A stretch of 64,000 nt of DNA from PALSA-505 sp036502085 (GCA_036502085.1 DASXZD010000043.1:1-64000); one strand, 5' to 3'; numbered from the stretch's first letter, positions 8,104-16,967 are shown. Numbers and translations are program-made. The notes: generated by a model not told the origin, from the letters alone.

Positions 8104-11100
8104 TGGCACCCCCGATTCCAGGGCTCAGGCGGCCGATGGCGGCCCAGCGCCGGACGGCCGGCGACATCGTCGCCGGGCTGCTGGCCATCGTCGCGCTCGC
8201 CGTGCTGACGGTGGGCGTGCCGCTCGCGCTGGTCACCGTGCTCGGCCTGCCGTTCCCGCATAGCCAGCCGACGCTGGGGCTGCTCACCCACCAGCTTGAC
8301 GTGCTCAGCATCATCAGGATCCTGTCGATCATCGTCTGGCTGGCCTGGATCCAGCTGGTGTTCTGCGTGCTCGCCGAGATCAGGGCCGCGGTCAGGAACG
8401 TCGGCGTGCCGACCAGGGTGCCGTTGTCCGGCGGCACCCAGGCGATGGCGCACCGGCTGGTCACCGCCGCGCTGCTGCTGGTCAGCGCGGGGGCGGCGCT
8501 GTCCCCGGCGTTCGCGCGCAGCGCCGCGCCGCCCAGGCCCGCGCACACGATCTCGGCGGCCGCTCAGGCCGGCTCGGCGCAGGGTGCCGGCCTGGTCGGG
8601 CAGCAGGCCCAGTCCACTCCCGAAGTCACCGCCGAGCACGGCCCGAACGTCGAGAAGATCTACGTGGTGAAGCCGCCGGTCGGCCGCTACCACGAGAGCC
8701 TGTGGGAGATCGCCGAGAACCACCTCGGCGACGGGCGCAGGTACAACGAGATCTTCCAGATGAACAAGGACCGGCTGCAGCCGGACGGCACCAAGCTGAC
8801 CATGGCCAGCCTGATCAGGCCGGGCTGGGTGCTCCATATGCCCCGCGACGCCTACGGTCACGGCATCGAGATCGTCACCCCCGGATCGCCCGGCGGCCCG
8901 GCGGGCGCGGCCGAGCAGGCCGGCGCCGCCCAGGCCATGCAGGCGGGCCAGGCCGCCAGCGGCGCCGGCGGCACCGCGCCCGGCTCCGCGCAGACCCCCC
9001 AGGGCCCGGCGGGCGCCGCCGAGAACGTGGCCGCGCGCGCGGCCGGCGGCAGCACGATCAGCGGCCTGACCGGCACGACCGGGACGGGCGGCATCACCGG
9101 CCCGGCGGGCCCGGGCAGCCCCGGCGGCGGTCCAGGTGGCGGTCCCGGCGGCGGCTACCGCGCCGCGCTCGGCCCGGTGGCCAGCCAGGGCGGCGGCAGC
9201 GCGCTGCTGGCCTTCCCCTACGAGCTCTCGGCCGCGTCGCTGCTCGCCGCGGGCGTGCTCGCCGCGCTCGGCCGGCGCCGACGCGAACAGCTATGGCGCC
9301 GTGCGTTCGGGAGAAGGGTTGTTGTTCCTGAAGGGGACGCCGCGCTGGCGGAGGCGGCGCTGCGCCTGGGCGCGAGCGAGCCGTCCGTGCGGCTGCTCGA
9401 CACCGGGCTGCGGTCGCTGTCGCAGGAACTCGCCGCGCAGGGCAAGACCCCGCCGACCGTGTTCGCCGCGCACCTCGGCCAGGTCAACCTCGACCTGTGG
9501 ATCGCGCCGGCCGACAAGAACCCGCCGCGGCCGTGGGTCGCCGTGGACGACGGCCAGGTCTGGCGGCTGCCGCTGGCCTCGGTGTCCAGCCTCGATCCGG
9601 ACGACGCGGGCGCCGCGCTCGCTCCCTACCCTGGCCTGGTCTCGATCGGCACCAGCGACACCGGCCGGATGCTCGTCGACCTGGAGGTCGCGCACGGGCT
9701 GATCGCGGTCCGCGGGTCGCGCCGCATGGTGCAGTCGGTGCTGGCCGCGATGGCCACCGAGCTCGCGACCAACCGGTGGTCAGACCGGATGCGGATAACG
9801 CTGATCGGGTTCGGTCCCGAGCTGGCCATGCTGGCTCCCGAACGGATCAGCGTGGCGCCCACGCTCGAAGAGGCGCTGCCCGCCCTGGAGGCCAGGGCGG
9901 CCGAGGTCGAGCACGCGCTCGCGACGTTCGGCGCCGACTCCGTGCTCACCGGGCGCTCGCGGGGCATGCACCCGGACTCGTGGGCACCGCACTACCTGAT
10001 CATGGCCGTGCCGCCCACGCCGCAGCAGCGCGAGCGGCTGCTGACGCTGGCCAGCACCAGGCACCGCACGGCGATGGGCTATGTGGTGGCCGGCGACGTG
10101 CCGGGTGCCACCTGGTCCTGGGACGTCAGCGAGGAGGGCAGGCTGCGGGCGGGCGTGCTCGGCTTCGACCTCAAGGCGCAACTGCTGCCGCCGCAGCAGT
10201 ACGCGGCCATCGTTGATCTGTTCCGCGCCGCGGGCAGGCACAGCGGCGTGCTGCTCGGTGACCCGCCGCCGGACGCGGCGCCTCCCGCGCAACTCGTGCC
10301 GGGATCCCGGATGGCGGTCGAGGTCAGCCTGCTCGGCCAGCTGGCGGTGCAGGCGCCGGGCGGCATCGAGCCGGACCGGCTCGGGGTGGCGACCGAGATC
10401 GTGGCGTACCTGGCCTCGCACCCCGACGGCGTCCACCCGAACGTCCTCGTCGGCGCCGTCTGGCCGCGCGGCGTCACGCCCGACGTCGCCGAGGCCGCGC
10501 TGGGCCGGGTGCGGGAATGGCTCGGCACCGATACCGAAGGCAGGCAGAACCTGCTGACCGACGCCAGCGGCCGGCTGCGCCTCGGGCCGCAGGTGCGGGT
10601 GGACTGGCAGGTGTTCCGCGCGCTGCTCGCCCAGGCCAGGAAGGCGGCCCTGGAGCCGCCGGCGGCCGCCGGGCTGGGACAGCTGGCCCGGACCGGGCAG
10701 AACGAAGCGGCTTACCTGGCCCGGGCGCTGGATCTGGTGCACGGGCAGCTGCTCGACGGGCGCGACCCGGGCCGGTACGCCTGGCTGGCCACCGACAACC
10801 TGGAGTACGAGGCCACCGCCAGGGTCGCGGACGCCGCGCACCGGCTGGCCGAGCTCCGGCTGACCGCCGGCGACGCCCAGGGCGCGATGGACGCGGCCCG
10901 CGCTGGCCTGCGGCTGGCCTTCAACGACGAGCTGCTCTGGCGCGACCTGCTCACCGCCGCGCACGCGACCGGGCAGGAGCACGTGCTGCGCGCCGTCGTC
11001 GGCGAGGTCTCCGCCCGGGTCTCGCTGGACGACGTGCTGCCGAGGATGGCCCCGGAGACCGAAGCGCTCATCGACGAGTTGCTGCCGTCCTGGCGATCTT

Positions 11101-11111
11101 CGGTGGCCTGA
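8103..11111 (+). CDS. LysM and BTAD-domain membrane protein of the Tad locus
   Basis: 1002 residues from the ATG at 8103, which overlaps the previous stop and sits 9 bases after AGGGAGG. In order: two or three N-terminal membrane segments (about 20-105 and 115-145), a LysM-like module (about 180-240, with LWEIAENHLGDGRRYNEIFQ), a long Gly/Ala-rich linker, another membrane segment near 370-395, a large central region, and a C-terminal winged-helix plus BTAD-like helical repeat part (about 740-1000, from VEVSLLGQLAVQAP). BTAD domains occur in SARP regulators, but here the protein is membrane-bound. A link between cell-wall binding and signalling or scaffolding is inference. Confidence 0.8.
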   Translation: MAPPIPGLRRPMAAQRRTAGDIVAGLLAIVALAVLTVGVPLALVTVLGLPFPHSQPTLGLLTHQLDVLSIIRILSIIVWLAWIQLVFCVLAEIRAAVRNVGVPTRVPLSGGTQAMAHRLVTAALLLVSAGAALSPAFARSAAPPRPAHTISAAAQAGSAQGAGLVGQQAQSTPEVTAEHGPNVEKIYVVKPPVGRYHESLWEIAENHLGDGRRYNEIFQMNKDRLQPDGTKLTMASLIRPGWVLHMPRDAYGHGIEIVTPGSPGGPAGAAEQAGAAQAMQAGQAASGAGGTAPGSAQTPQGPAGAAENVAARAAGGSTISGLTGTTGTGGITGPAGPGSPGGGPGGGPGGGYRAALGPVASQGGGSALLAFPYELSAASLLAAGVLAALGRRRREQLWRRAFGRRVVVPEGDAALAEAALRLGASEPSVRLLDTGLRSLSQELAAQGKTPPTVFAAHLGQVNLDLWIAPADKNPPRPWVAVDDGQVWRLPLASVSSLDPDDAGAALAPYPGLVSIGTSDTGRMLVDLEVAHGLIAVRGSRRMVQSVLAAMATELATNRWSDRMRITLIGFGPELAMLAPERISVAPTLEEALPALEARAAEVEHALATFGADSVLTGRSRGMHPDSWAPHYLIMAVPPTPQQRERLLTLASTRHRTAMGYVVAGDVPGATWSWDVSEEGRLRAGVLGFDLKAQLLPPQQYAAIVDLFRAAGRHSGVLLGDPPPDAAPPAQLVPGSRMAVEVSLLGQLAVQAPGGIEPDRLGVATEIVAYLASHPDGVHPNVLVGAVWPRGVTPDVAEAALGRVREWLGTDTEGRQNLLTDASGRLRLGPQVRVDWQVFRALLAQARKAALEPPAAAGLGQLARTGQNEAAYLARALDLVHGQLLDGRDPGRYAWLATDNLEYEATARVADAAHRLAELRLTAGDAQGAMDAARAGLRLAFNDELLWRDLLTAAHATGQEHVLRAVVGEVSARVSLDDVLPRMAPETEALIDELLPSWRSSVA

Positions 11112-11122
11112 CCGGCCGGTCC

Positions 11123-11893
11123 ATGACGGCTGTACTGATCGCCGTGCTCGCGGCGACCGGGCTGGCGATCGGCCCGGTGCTGCGCTGGCTCATCGTCACG
11201 CTGGCCGTGCCGTCGGGAGAGCCCTGGCGGCGGGCCTGCCCTGCCTGCGCCAGCCCGCTGCCGCCGGTCAGAGCCGCCCGCGCCCCGGCGCTAGGGCCGC
11301 GCGGCCGGTGCTCGTCCTGCCGCGCCCGGATCGGGCCGCCGCCGCTGTCGGTCGAGGTCACCGCGGCGGTGCTGCTCGGCCTGCTGGCGGCGCGGGTGCA
11401 TCCGGGGCTGGTGCTGGCGGCGGCGTGCTGGCTGGCGGTGTGCGCGATCCCGCTGGCCTGCATCGACGCGGCCGCCCGGCGGCTGCCCGACGTGCTGACC
11501 GCGCCCGCCTGGGCCGGCCTCGTGGCCTTGCTGCTGATCGCCGCGGCCGTCGGCAGGCACGCGGGCGGGCACGCGGGCGGGCACTGGCCGGACCTGTGCC
11601 GCGCGCTGCTCGGCGGTCTCGGGTATGCCGCCTTCTGCCTCATCTTGTTCCTGGTCAGCCCGGCGGGGATGGGTCCCGGCGACATCAAGCTGGCGGCCAG
11701 CCTGGGCGTCGCGCTGGCCTGGCTGAGCTGGACCGCCCTGGTCGCGGGCGTGCTCGCCGGGTTCCTGCTCGGCGCCTGCTACGGGGCGGCGCTGCTGATC
11801 GCCGGCCGGGCCAGCCGCAAGACGCAGCTCCCGTTCGGCCCCTTCATGATCGTCGGCACGTTCCTCGTCCTGCTGGCTACCGGGCTGCGCTGA
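11123..11893 (+). CDS. Prepilin peptidase (A24 family, CpaA/PilD type)
   Basis: 256 residues from the ATG at 11123. It has an N-terminal zinc-finger-like region with two CxxC pairs (Cys39/42 and Cys63/66) and about seven hydrophobic segments. The two aspartates of A24 peptidases are visible: Asp115 in ACIDAAARRLPD and Asp187 in GMGPGDIKL. The cysteine region is a feature of bifunctional PilD enzymes, although most of the methylase domain is shortened. It should process the Flp and TadE-type prepilins and ends the Tad operon. Confidence 0.9.
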   Translation: MTAVLIAVLAATGLAIGPVLRWLIVTLAVPSGEPWRRACPACASPLPPVRAARAPALGPRGRCSSCRARIGPPPLSVEVTAAVLLGLLAARVHPGLVLAAACWLAVCAIPLACIDAAARRLPDVLTAPAWAGLVALLLIAAAVGRHAGGHAGGHWPDLCRALLGGLGYAAFCLILFLVSPAGMGPGDIKLAASLGVALAWLSWTALVAGVLAGFLLGACYGAALLIAGRASRKTQLPFGPFMIVGTFLVLLATGLR

Positions 11894-11922
11894 CGTGATT
11901 TCTTTGCGGCCGGCCAGCCGGG

Positions 11923-12426
11923 CTAGCGTGCGCGGCGGCCGAAGCGGGTGGCGGCGACGGCGACGCACGGGGTCAGCACGACGATCAGCAGGATGCCGAC
12001 CGGCAGGACCGGCTTCGGCGCACGGACCGACGCAGCGACCGGTCTCTCCGGCCTGGCGTGAAAGACGCTGGATGACGGATGCGATCGCGGCCTGCGGTGC
12101 CGGACGGGCGGCGGCACCAGGGCCGCCGGCCGGTGCGCGGGGGGCGGCGCGGGCCTGCCGGACCGGCGGCGGCCGGTGCAGCGGCGGCCGGACCGGCGGC
12201 GGCCGGTGCAGGCGGCCTGGCTCGCGTCGCCGATGGTCTGCCACTCGCTGGCCAGCGAGACCGCCAGGATCAGCAGGTACAGCGCGGCCAGCGAGGGACC
12301 CAGGAACCCGATCGTCACGTCCTCGGGCTCGTGCCCGCGGTCGGCGAGGATCCTGGCGACCACCACCGCAATCAGGGCGCACGCCGCGCCCGTGCGCAAA
12401 ACGACCCAGGCTTCGGAACCGAACAT
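11923..12426 (-). CDS. Unrecognised membrane protein
   Basis: 167 residues, convergent with the prepilin peptidase. Two N-terminal hydrophobic stretches (about 8-25 and 40-62) are followed by an Arg/Pro-rich low-complexity middle (about 70-135) containing a GRRRSGRRC repeat, and a C-terminal hydrophobic segment (PVGILLIVVLTPCVAVAA). I do not recognise a family. Codon use is normal for the window, and the ATG at 12426 has a GAGGGG upstream. It could be a lineage-specific partner of the Tad locus. Confidence 0.55.
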   Translation of the reverse strand: MFGSEAWVVLRTGAACALIAVVVARILADRGHEPEDVTIGFLGPSLAALYLLILAVSLASEWQTIGDASQAACTGRRRSGRRCTGRRRSGRPAPPPAHRPAALVPPPVRHRRPRSHPSSSVFHARPERPVAASVRAPKPVLPVGILLIVVLTPCVAVAATRFGRRAR

Positions 12427-12532
12427 GGCGGCGCCCCTCAGGGGGTACTGCTACGAAGAGTGGCCTGCTAGTAACGTAGCGTACCTGAATGAGCCGCCCT
12501 GTCTACGGGGCGCGAAGCCAGGAAACGCTGGG

Positions 12533-12742
12533 TCAGCGGGCCGGCCGCGGGTGAGACCAGTTGATCCGGTTCAGGGCGCCCAGGGCGCGCACCGAGCGGG
12601 TCTGGGGGCGGGCGGAAAGCGAGCGCTGACGCCGGGCGCGCCGGGCCTGGCGAACCAGCCTGGCGTTCTCGTCGGCGATGGCCCGGTCGCGGATGTCCTT
12701 GTTCCGCTGGGCGATCAGCGTCTCCATCAATACCGGGTGCAT
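12533..12742 (-). CDS. Small basic actinobacterial protein
   Basis: 69 residues. The ATG at 12742 follows a strong ribosome-binding site (AAGGAGGAAGCC), which decides the start. The protein has a short helical N-terminus (MHPVLMETLIAQRNKDIRDRA) then an Arg-rich region RQARRARRQR. Small proteins with this layout (helix, then basic ARxARR tail) are common orphan genes in actinomycetes; their function is unknown. Confidence 0.6.
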   Translation of the reverse strand: MHPVLMETLIAQRNKDIRDRAIADENARLVRQARRARRQRSLSARPQTRSVRALGALNRINWSHPRPAR

Positions 12743-13166
12743 GGCTTCCTCCTTGGCGTGGGCCGTATGTCCGGCCCGACACAGTTGAGAATCGCCGTAA
12801 GGCACCGGCCCGCGCATGGGCCGTATGCCCTAACTTCCCATCGCCCGCAGGGTCCTTACCTCGCCTGCCGCCGCCTGGATCCGCCCTAGGCATACCTACT
12901 AAGTGCATTAGCATTTCCGGTCTGTGCTGATGATTCATCTTAAATAAGGACATATTTCTTCCGAACGGTGCTAGGTGCGACCTTCCGGATTGCATGCTGA
13001 CATCAGCATTTAGCCGACAATTCAGGCACCGCGAATCTCCCGGGATCGTATACATATATCGCGCCGAGTGGCAAGTCATATTTATCTGTCGGTACCGGTT
13101 ATGCATGCGTTGCCTCCATCTGCGAAAGCATCGTGACGGTTGTTCGCGAATATGAGGAGGCAGTAA
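12743..13166. promoter_or_regulatory. Long, relatively AT-rich leader region of the encapsulin-geosmin operon
   Basis: This is a 424-bp gap with no gene. From about 12890 to 13160 the base composition drops well below the neighbours, with runs such as cttaaataaggacatatttc and gtatacatatatcg. It includes a perfect inverted repeat at 12994-13009. A strong ribosome-binding site GAGGAGG (13154-13160) lies 6 bases before the encapsulin ATG. Promoter elements for that operon should lie here, but I cannot assign -10/-35 boxes with confidence. Confidence 0.5.
12994..13009. promoter_or_regulatory. Inverted repeat, candidate operator upstream of the encapsulin gene
   Basis: ATGCTGA-CA-TCAGCAT is a perfect 7-bp-arm palindrome with a 2-bp centre, about 158 bp upstream of the encapsulin start. 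A smaller palindrome (GATGA-T-TCATC) lies at 12929-12939. Symmetry suggests binding of a dimeric regulator; no regulator gene adjoins it. Confidence 0.4.
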
Positions 13167-14561
13167 ATGTCTGTTGAGACCCGTAATGGCGCCGCACAGC
13201 AGAGCCTGAGCACGGCTGGGGCCAGGAATCTGACCACCACCACCAAGTCCGTCCCGCAGATGCAGGGAATTACCTCCCGCTGGCTGCTGAAGATGCTCCC
13301 CTGGGTGCAGGTTTCCGGCGGGACTTACCGGGTCAACCGGAGGCTCACGTACGCGGTAGGCGGCGGCCGGGTGGCGGTAGCACAGTCGGCCGAGCACGTC
13401 GCGGTGGTGCCGCCGAGCCTGCGCGAGATCCCGCTGTTCGCGGGCTTCGAGGACGACGAGGTGCTCAACGCGCTGGCCGCGGGGTTTGTCCAGCAGGAGG
13501 CGGCGCCGGGCTCGGTGATTGCCAGCCGCGGCCAGCCGGCCGACCAGTTCTACGTGGTCGCGCACGGCAAGGTGCACCGGGCGGGCGACGGGGCGTTCGG
13601 CGAGGACACGGCGCTGGGCCTGGTCGCCGACGGCGGCTACCTCGGCCTTGAGGGGCTGACGACGGAGAGCACCTGGGACCACACGCTGACCGCGGCCAGC
13701 GCGACGACCCTGCTGGCGCTGCCCAGGGCCCGCTTCCAGGAGATCCTGTCCCAGTCCGAGGCGCTGCAAGAGCAGGTCAGCGGCCACCAAGAGGCCAAGG
13801 GCAAGTCGCAGAACCGGCGCGGCGAGGCCGACATCGCGATCGCGTCAGGGCACGAAGGCGAACCCGATATCGACGGCACGTTCGCCGACTATGAGCAGAG
13901 CCCGCGCGAGTACGAGCTGAGCGTGGCGCAGACCGTGCTGCGGGTGCATACCCGGGTCGCCGACCTGTTCAACGAGCCGATGAACCAGGTCGGCGAGCAA
14001 CTGCGGCTGACGGTCGAGGCGCTGCGCGAGCGCCAGGAATACGAGATGATCAACAACACCGAGTTCGGCCTGCTGCACAACGCCGAATACGCGCACCGGA
14101 TCCAGACCCACTCCGGCCCGCCCACCCCTGACGACATGGACGAACTGCTGTCCCGCCGCCGCAGCACCAAGATGTTCTTCGCCCACCCGCGCGCGATCGC
14201 CGCCTTCGGCCGCGAGTGCACCAAGCGCGGCATCTACCCGCACAGCACCGAGATCCAGGGCAACGGCATCCCCGCCTGGCGCGGCGTGCCGATCTTCCCC
14301 TGCAGCAAGATCCCGGTCACCGAGGGGCACACCACGTCGATCATCGCGATGCGCACCGGCGAGGACAATCAGGGCGTCGTGGGGCTGCACCAGACCGGCA
14401 TTCCGGACGAATACGAGCCGGGCCTCAACGTCCGCTTCATGGGCATCAGCGACCAGGCCATCACCTCCTATCTGGTCAGCGCCTACTACTCGGTCGCGGT
14501 ACTCGTCCCGGACGCGCTCGGCATACTCGAAAACGTCGAGACTTCCCGCTGGCATAGCTGA
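13167..14561 (+). CDS. Family 2B encapsulin nanocompartment shell protein
   Basis: 464 residues. An N-terminal arm (1-80) contains VPQMQGITSRWLLKMLPWVQV and YRVNRR. It is followed by an inserted Crp/cyclic-nucleotide-binding-like domain (about 83-200) and the HK97-type shell fold (about 240-464, with QSPREYELSVAQTVLRVHTRVADLFNEPM split by the linker, EMINNTEFGLLHNAEY and the C-terminal FMGISDQAITSYLVSAYYSVAVLVPDALG). This arrangement defines family 2B encapsulins, which form closed icosahedral shells around terpene cyclases and other cargo. The insert lacks the arginine expected in a canonical cAMP phosphate-binding cassette. The ATG follows GAGGAGG by 6 bases. The geosmin synthase gene starts 5 bases downstream and is the obvious cargo candidate. 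Confidence 0.93.
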   Translation: MSVETRNGAAQQSLSTAGARNLTTTTKSVPQMQGITSRWLLKMLPWVQVSGGTYRVNRRLTYAVGGGRVAVAQSAEHVAVVPPSLREIPLFAGFEDDEVLNALAAGFVQQEAAPGSVIASRGQPADQFYVVAHGKVHRAGDGAFGEDTALGLVADGGYLGLEGLTTESTWDHTLTAASATTLLALPRARFQEILSQSEALQEQVSGHQEAKGKSQNRRGEADIAIASGHEGEPDIDGTFADYEQSPREYELSVAQTVLRVHTRVADLFNEPMNQVGEQLRLTVEALRERQEYEMINNTEFGLLHNAEYAHRIQTHSGPPTPDDMDELLSRRRSTKMFFAHPRAIAAFGRECTKRGIYPHSTEIQGNGIPAWRGVPIFPCSKIPVTEGHTTSIIAMRTGEDNQGVVGLHQTGIPDEYEPGLNVRFMGISDQAITSYLVSAYYSVAVLVPDALGILENVETSRWHS

Positions 14562-14566
14562 CCGCG

Positions 14567-16876
14567 ATGACCAGCGGTCAGCCGTTCGAGCTCCCCGACT
14601 TTTACATGCCGTATCCGGCGCGGCTTAACCCGCACCTGACCGGCGCGCGCGAGCAGAGCGCGAAATGGGCCAGGGAAATGGGCTTTCTCGACGTCGAGGA
14701 AGGTCATCAGATCTGGGACGAAAACGATCTCGCCCGGCATGACTACGGCCTGCTCTGCGCCTACACGCACCCCGACTGCGACGGTCCCGAGCTACATCTG
14801 ATTACCGACTGGTATGTGTGGGTGTTCTATTTTGACGATCACTTTCTTGAGCTGTTCAAGCGGACCAGGGACGCGGCGGCGGCCCGGGCTTATCTGGAGC
14901 ACCTGAGGGCATTCATGCCGGCCGAACGGAGCGAGGTTCCCGAGCCGACGAACCCGGTGGAGCGCGGGCTGGGTGATCTGTGGCTGCGCACCGTGCCCGC
15001 GATGTCGGCCGACTGGCGCCGCCGGTTCGCCGGCACGACCAGGAGCCTGCTTGAGGAGTCGCTGTGGGAGCTGGGCCACATCAGCGAGGGCAAGGTCGCC
15101 AACCCGATTGAGTACATCGAGATGCGTCGCAAGGTCGGCGGCGCGCCCTGGTCGGCGAACCTGGTCGAGCACGCGGTCAGCGCCGAGCTGCCGCGCGCGA
15201 TCGCCGGGACCCGCCCGCTGCGGGTACTGGCCGACACGTTCGCCGACGCGGTGCACCTGCGCAACGACATCTTTTCCTACCAGCGGGAGATCGAGCAGGA
15301 AGGCGAGATCAACAACGGGGTGCTGGTGTTCGAGCGCTTCCTCGGCCTCGCCCCGCAGCAGGCCGCCGACGCGGTCAACGACCTGCTGACCTCCCGGCTG
15401 CACCAGTTCGAGCACACCGCGGTGACCGAGCTGCCGGTGCTGTTCGCCGAGCACGCGGTGGGCCCGGCCGAGCAGGCGGCCGTCCTGCGCTACGTACGTG
15501 GCCTGGCCGACTGGCAGTCGGGCGGGCACGAGTGGCACATGCGGTCCAGCCGGTACATGAACAACGGCGGCCGCGCTGCCCGGCCGGCCGGCGGGGCCGG
15601 GGCCACCGGCCTGGGCGCGTCGGCGGCCAGGCTCCCGTCGGCCAGTTCGCTGGGGCGGGGGCGGCTGCGCAGCTTCGCCAGCCCGCGGCACCAGCCGGTC
15701 GGGCCCACCGCGCTGCCCGAGTTCTACCTGCCGTACCCGCTGCGGATGAACCCGCACCTGGAGGTGGCGCGCGAGCACTTGATGGCCTGGGGCGCGCAGA
15801 TGGGCATGCTCGACCCCGGGCCCGGGGTGCTGGGCGGCCCGCTGTGGAGCGAGCACGACCTGCGGGTCTTCGACTTCGCACTGTGCGCGGCCGCGCTGGC
15901 TCCGGATGCGGACCAGGCCCGCCTGGACCTGGCGTCAGGCTGGCTGTGCTGGGGGACTTACGCCGACGATTACTACCCCCGGGTGTTCGGCGGCGCGGCC
16001 AGCATGGGCGCGGCGAAGGCGCAGAACCGTCGCCTGCTGCCATTCATGCCAATCAGCACTGCCATGCCAATCAGCACCGCCATGCCGGCCGACGCGGCGG
16101 CGGTCACGTCCTTCCCGGTCAACCCAGTCGAGCGCGGCCTGGCCGATCTGTGGGCCCGCACCACCCCGGACATGACAACGGCGCAGAAGCGGGAGTTTCG
16201 CGACGCCGTGACGGGCATGACCGACAGCTGGCTGTGGGAGCTGGCCGGCGAGGCCATCCACCGGATACCCGATCCGGTGGACTACATCGAGATGCGCCGC
16301 GCCACGTTCGGCTCGCCGATGACCAAGGCACTGGCGCGGATCGCCGACGGGCAGCAGGTGCCGGCCGAGGTCTACCGGGCCAGGACGGTCCAGGCCATGG
16401 AGGACACGGCCAGCGACTACGCCTGCCTGACGAACGACATCTTCTCCTACCAGAAGGAGATCGAGTTCGACGGCGAGGTGCACAACGGCGTGCTTGCCAC
16501 GCAGAACTTCCTCGGCTGCGGGCCGGCCCAGGCGGTCAGCATCGTCAACGACCTGATGACCGAGCGGATGCGCCAGTTCGAGCACATCGTGGGCACCGAG
16601 CTGCCCGCGCTGTTCGACGAGTACGAGCTGGGCTGCGACGCCCGCGCGGCGCTGCGACAGCGCGCCCGTCAGCTGCAGGACTGGATGGCCGGCATCATGA
16701 ACTGGCACGCCAGCAGCGGCCGCTACCAGCCGGACGAGCTGGTCAGGCGGTACCGTCCGGCCGCGCCGCCAGCGCCGCCAGGCCCCACCGGGCTCGGCAC
16801 TCACGCGGCGTGCATCCGCGACCTGATGGAGCCGAAAGGTCCGGGGGTGATGGCTGCTGGGCGAGCATCAAGCTAG
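14567..16876 (+). CDS. geoA: Germacradienol/geosmin synthase, likely encapsulin cargo
   Basis: 769 residues with two class I terpene cyclase domains. The N-domain (1-330) has DDHFLE (90-95) and NDIFSYQRE (233-241) and would convert farnesyl diphosphate to germacradienol. The C-domain (about 380-725) has DDYY (467-470) and NDIFSYQKE (623-631) and would give geosmin. The sequence follows the bifunctional actinomycete enzyme throughout, including HEWHMRSSRYMN at the domain end. The linker (about 335-378) and the C-terminal tail both carry TGLGxxAA (347-354 and 741-748). An in-frame 18-bp duplication repeats MPISTA (nt 16046-16081). No methyltransferase is present, as expected for geosmin rather than 2-methylisoborneol. 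Confidence 0.95.
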   Translation: MTSGQPFELPDFYMPYPARLNPHLTGAREQSAKWAREMGFLDVEEGHQIWDENDLARHDYGLLCAYTHPDCDGPELHLITDWYVWVFYFDDHFLELFKRTRDAAAARAYLEHLRAFMPAERSEVPEPTNPVERGLGDLWLRTVPAMSADWRRRFAGTTRSLLEESLWELGHISEGKVANPIEYIEMRRKVGGAPWSANLVEHAVSAELPRAIAGTRPLRVLADTFADAVHLRNDIFSYQREIEQEGEINNGVLVFERFLGLAPQQAADAVNDLLTSRLHQFEHTAVTELPVLFAEHAVGPAEQAAVLRYVRGLADWQSGGHEWHMRSSRYMNNGGRAARPAGGAGATGLGASAARLPSASSLGRGRLRSFASPRHQPVGPTALPEFYLPYPLRMNPHLEVAREHLMAWGAQMGMLDPGPGVLGGPLWSEHDLRVFDFALCAAALAPDADQARLDLASGWLCWGTYADDYYPRVFGGAASMGAAKAQNRRLLPFMPISTAMPISTAMPADAAAVTSFPVNPVERGLADLWARTTPDMTTAQKREFRDAVTGMTDSWLWELAGEAIHRIPDPVDYIEMRRATFGSPMTKALARIADGQQVPAEVYRARTVQAMEDTASDYACLTNDIFSYQKEIEFDGEVHNGVLATQNFLGCGPAQAVSIVNDLMTERMRQFEHIVGTELPALFDEYELGCDARAALRQRARQLQDWMAGIMNWHASSGRYQPDELVRRYRPAAPPAPPGPTGLGTHAACIRDLMEPKGPGVMAAGRASS

Positions 16877-16967
16877 CCACGCTCCGTTCGGGATCCAAAA
16901 TCTCTTAAACTGGTGACGCCGCGATCGGCGGCAGACCACCGCCAACGATCCTGAGCGAGACTAACGC

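Noticed and set aside
13167..16876. 2-methylisoborneol synthase locus
   Set aside because: The cyclase has two complete cyclase domains with DDHFLE and DDYY and no methyltransferase gene is present; it is a geosmin synthase.
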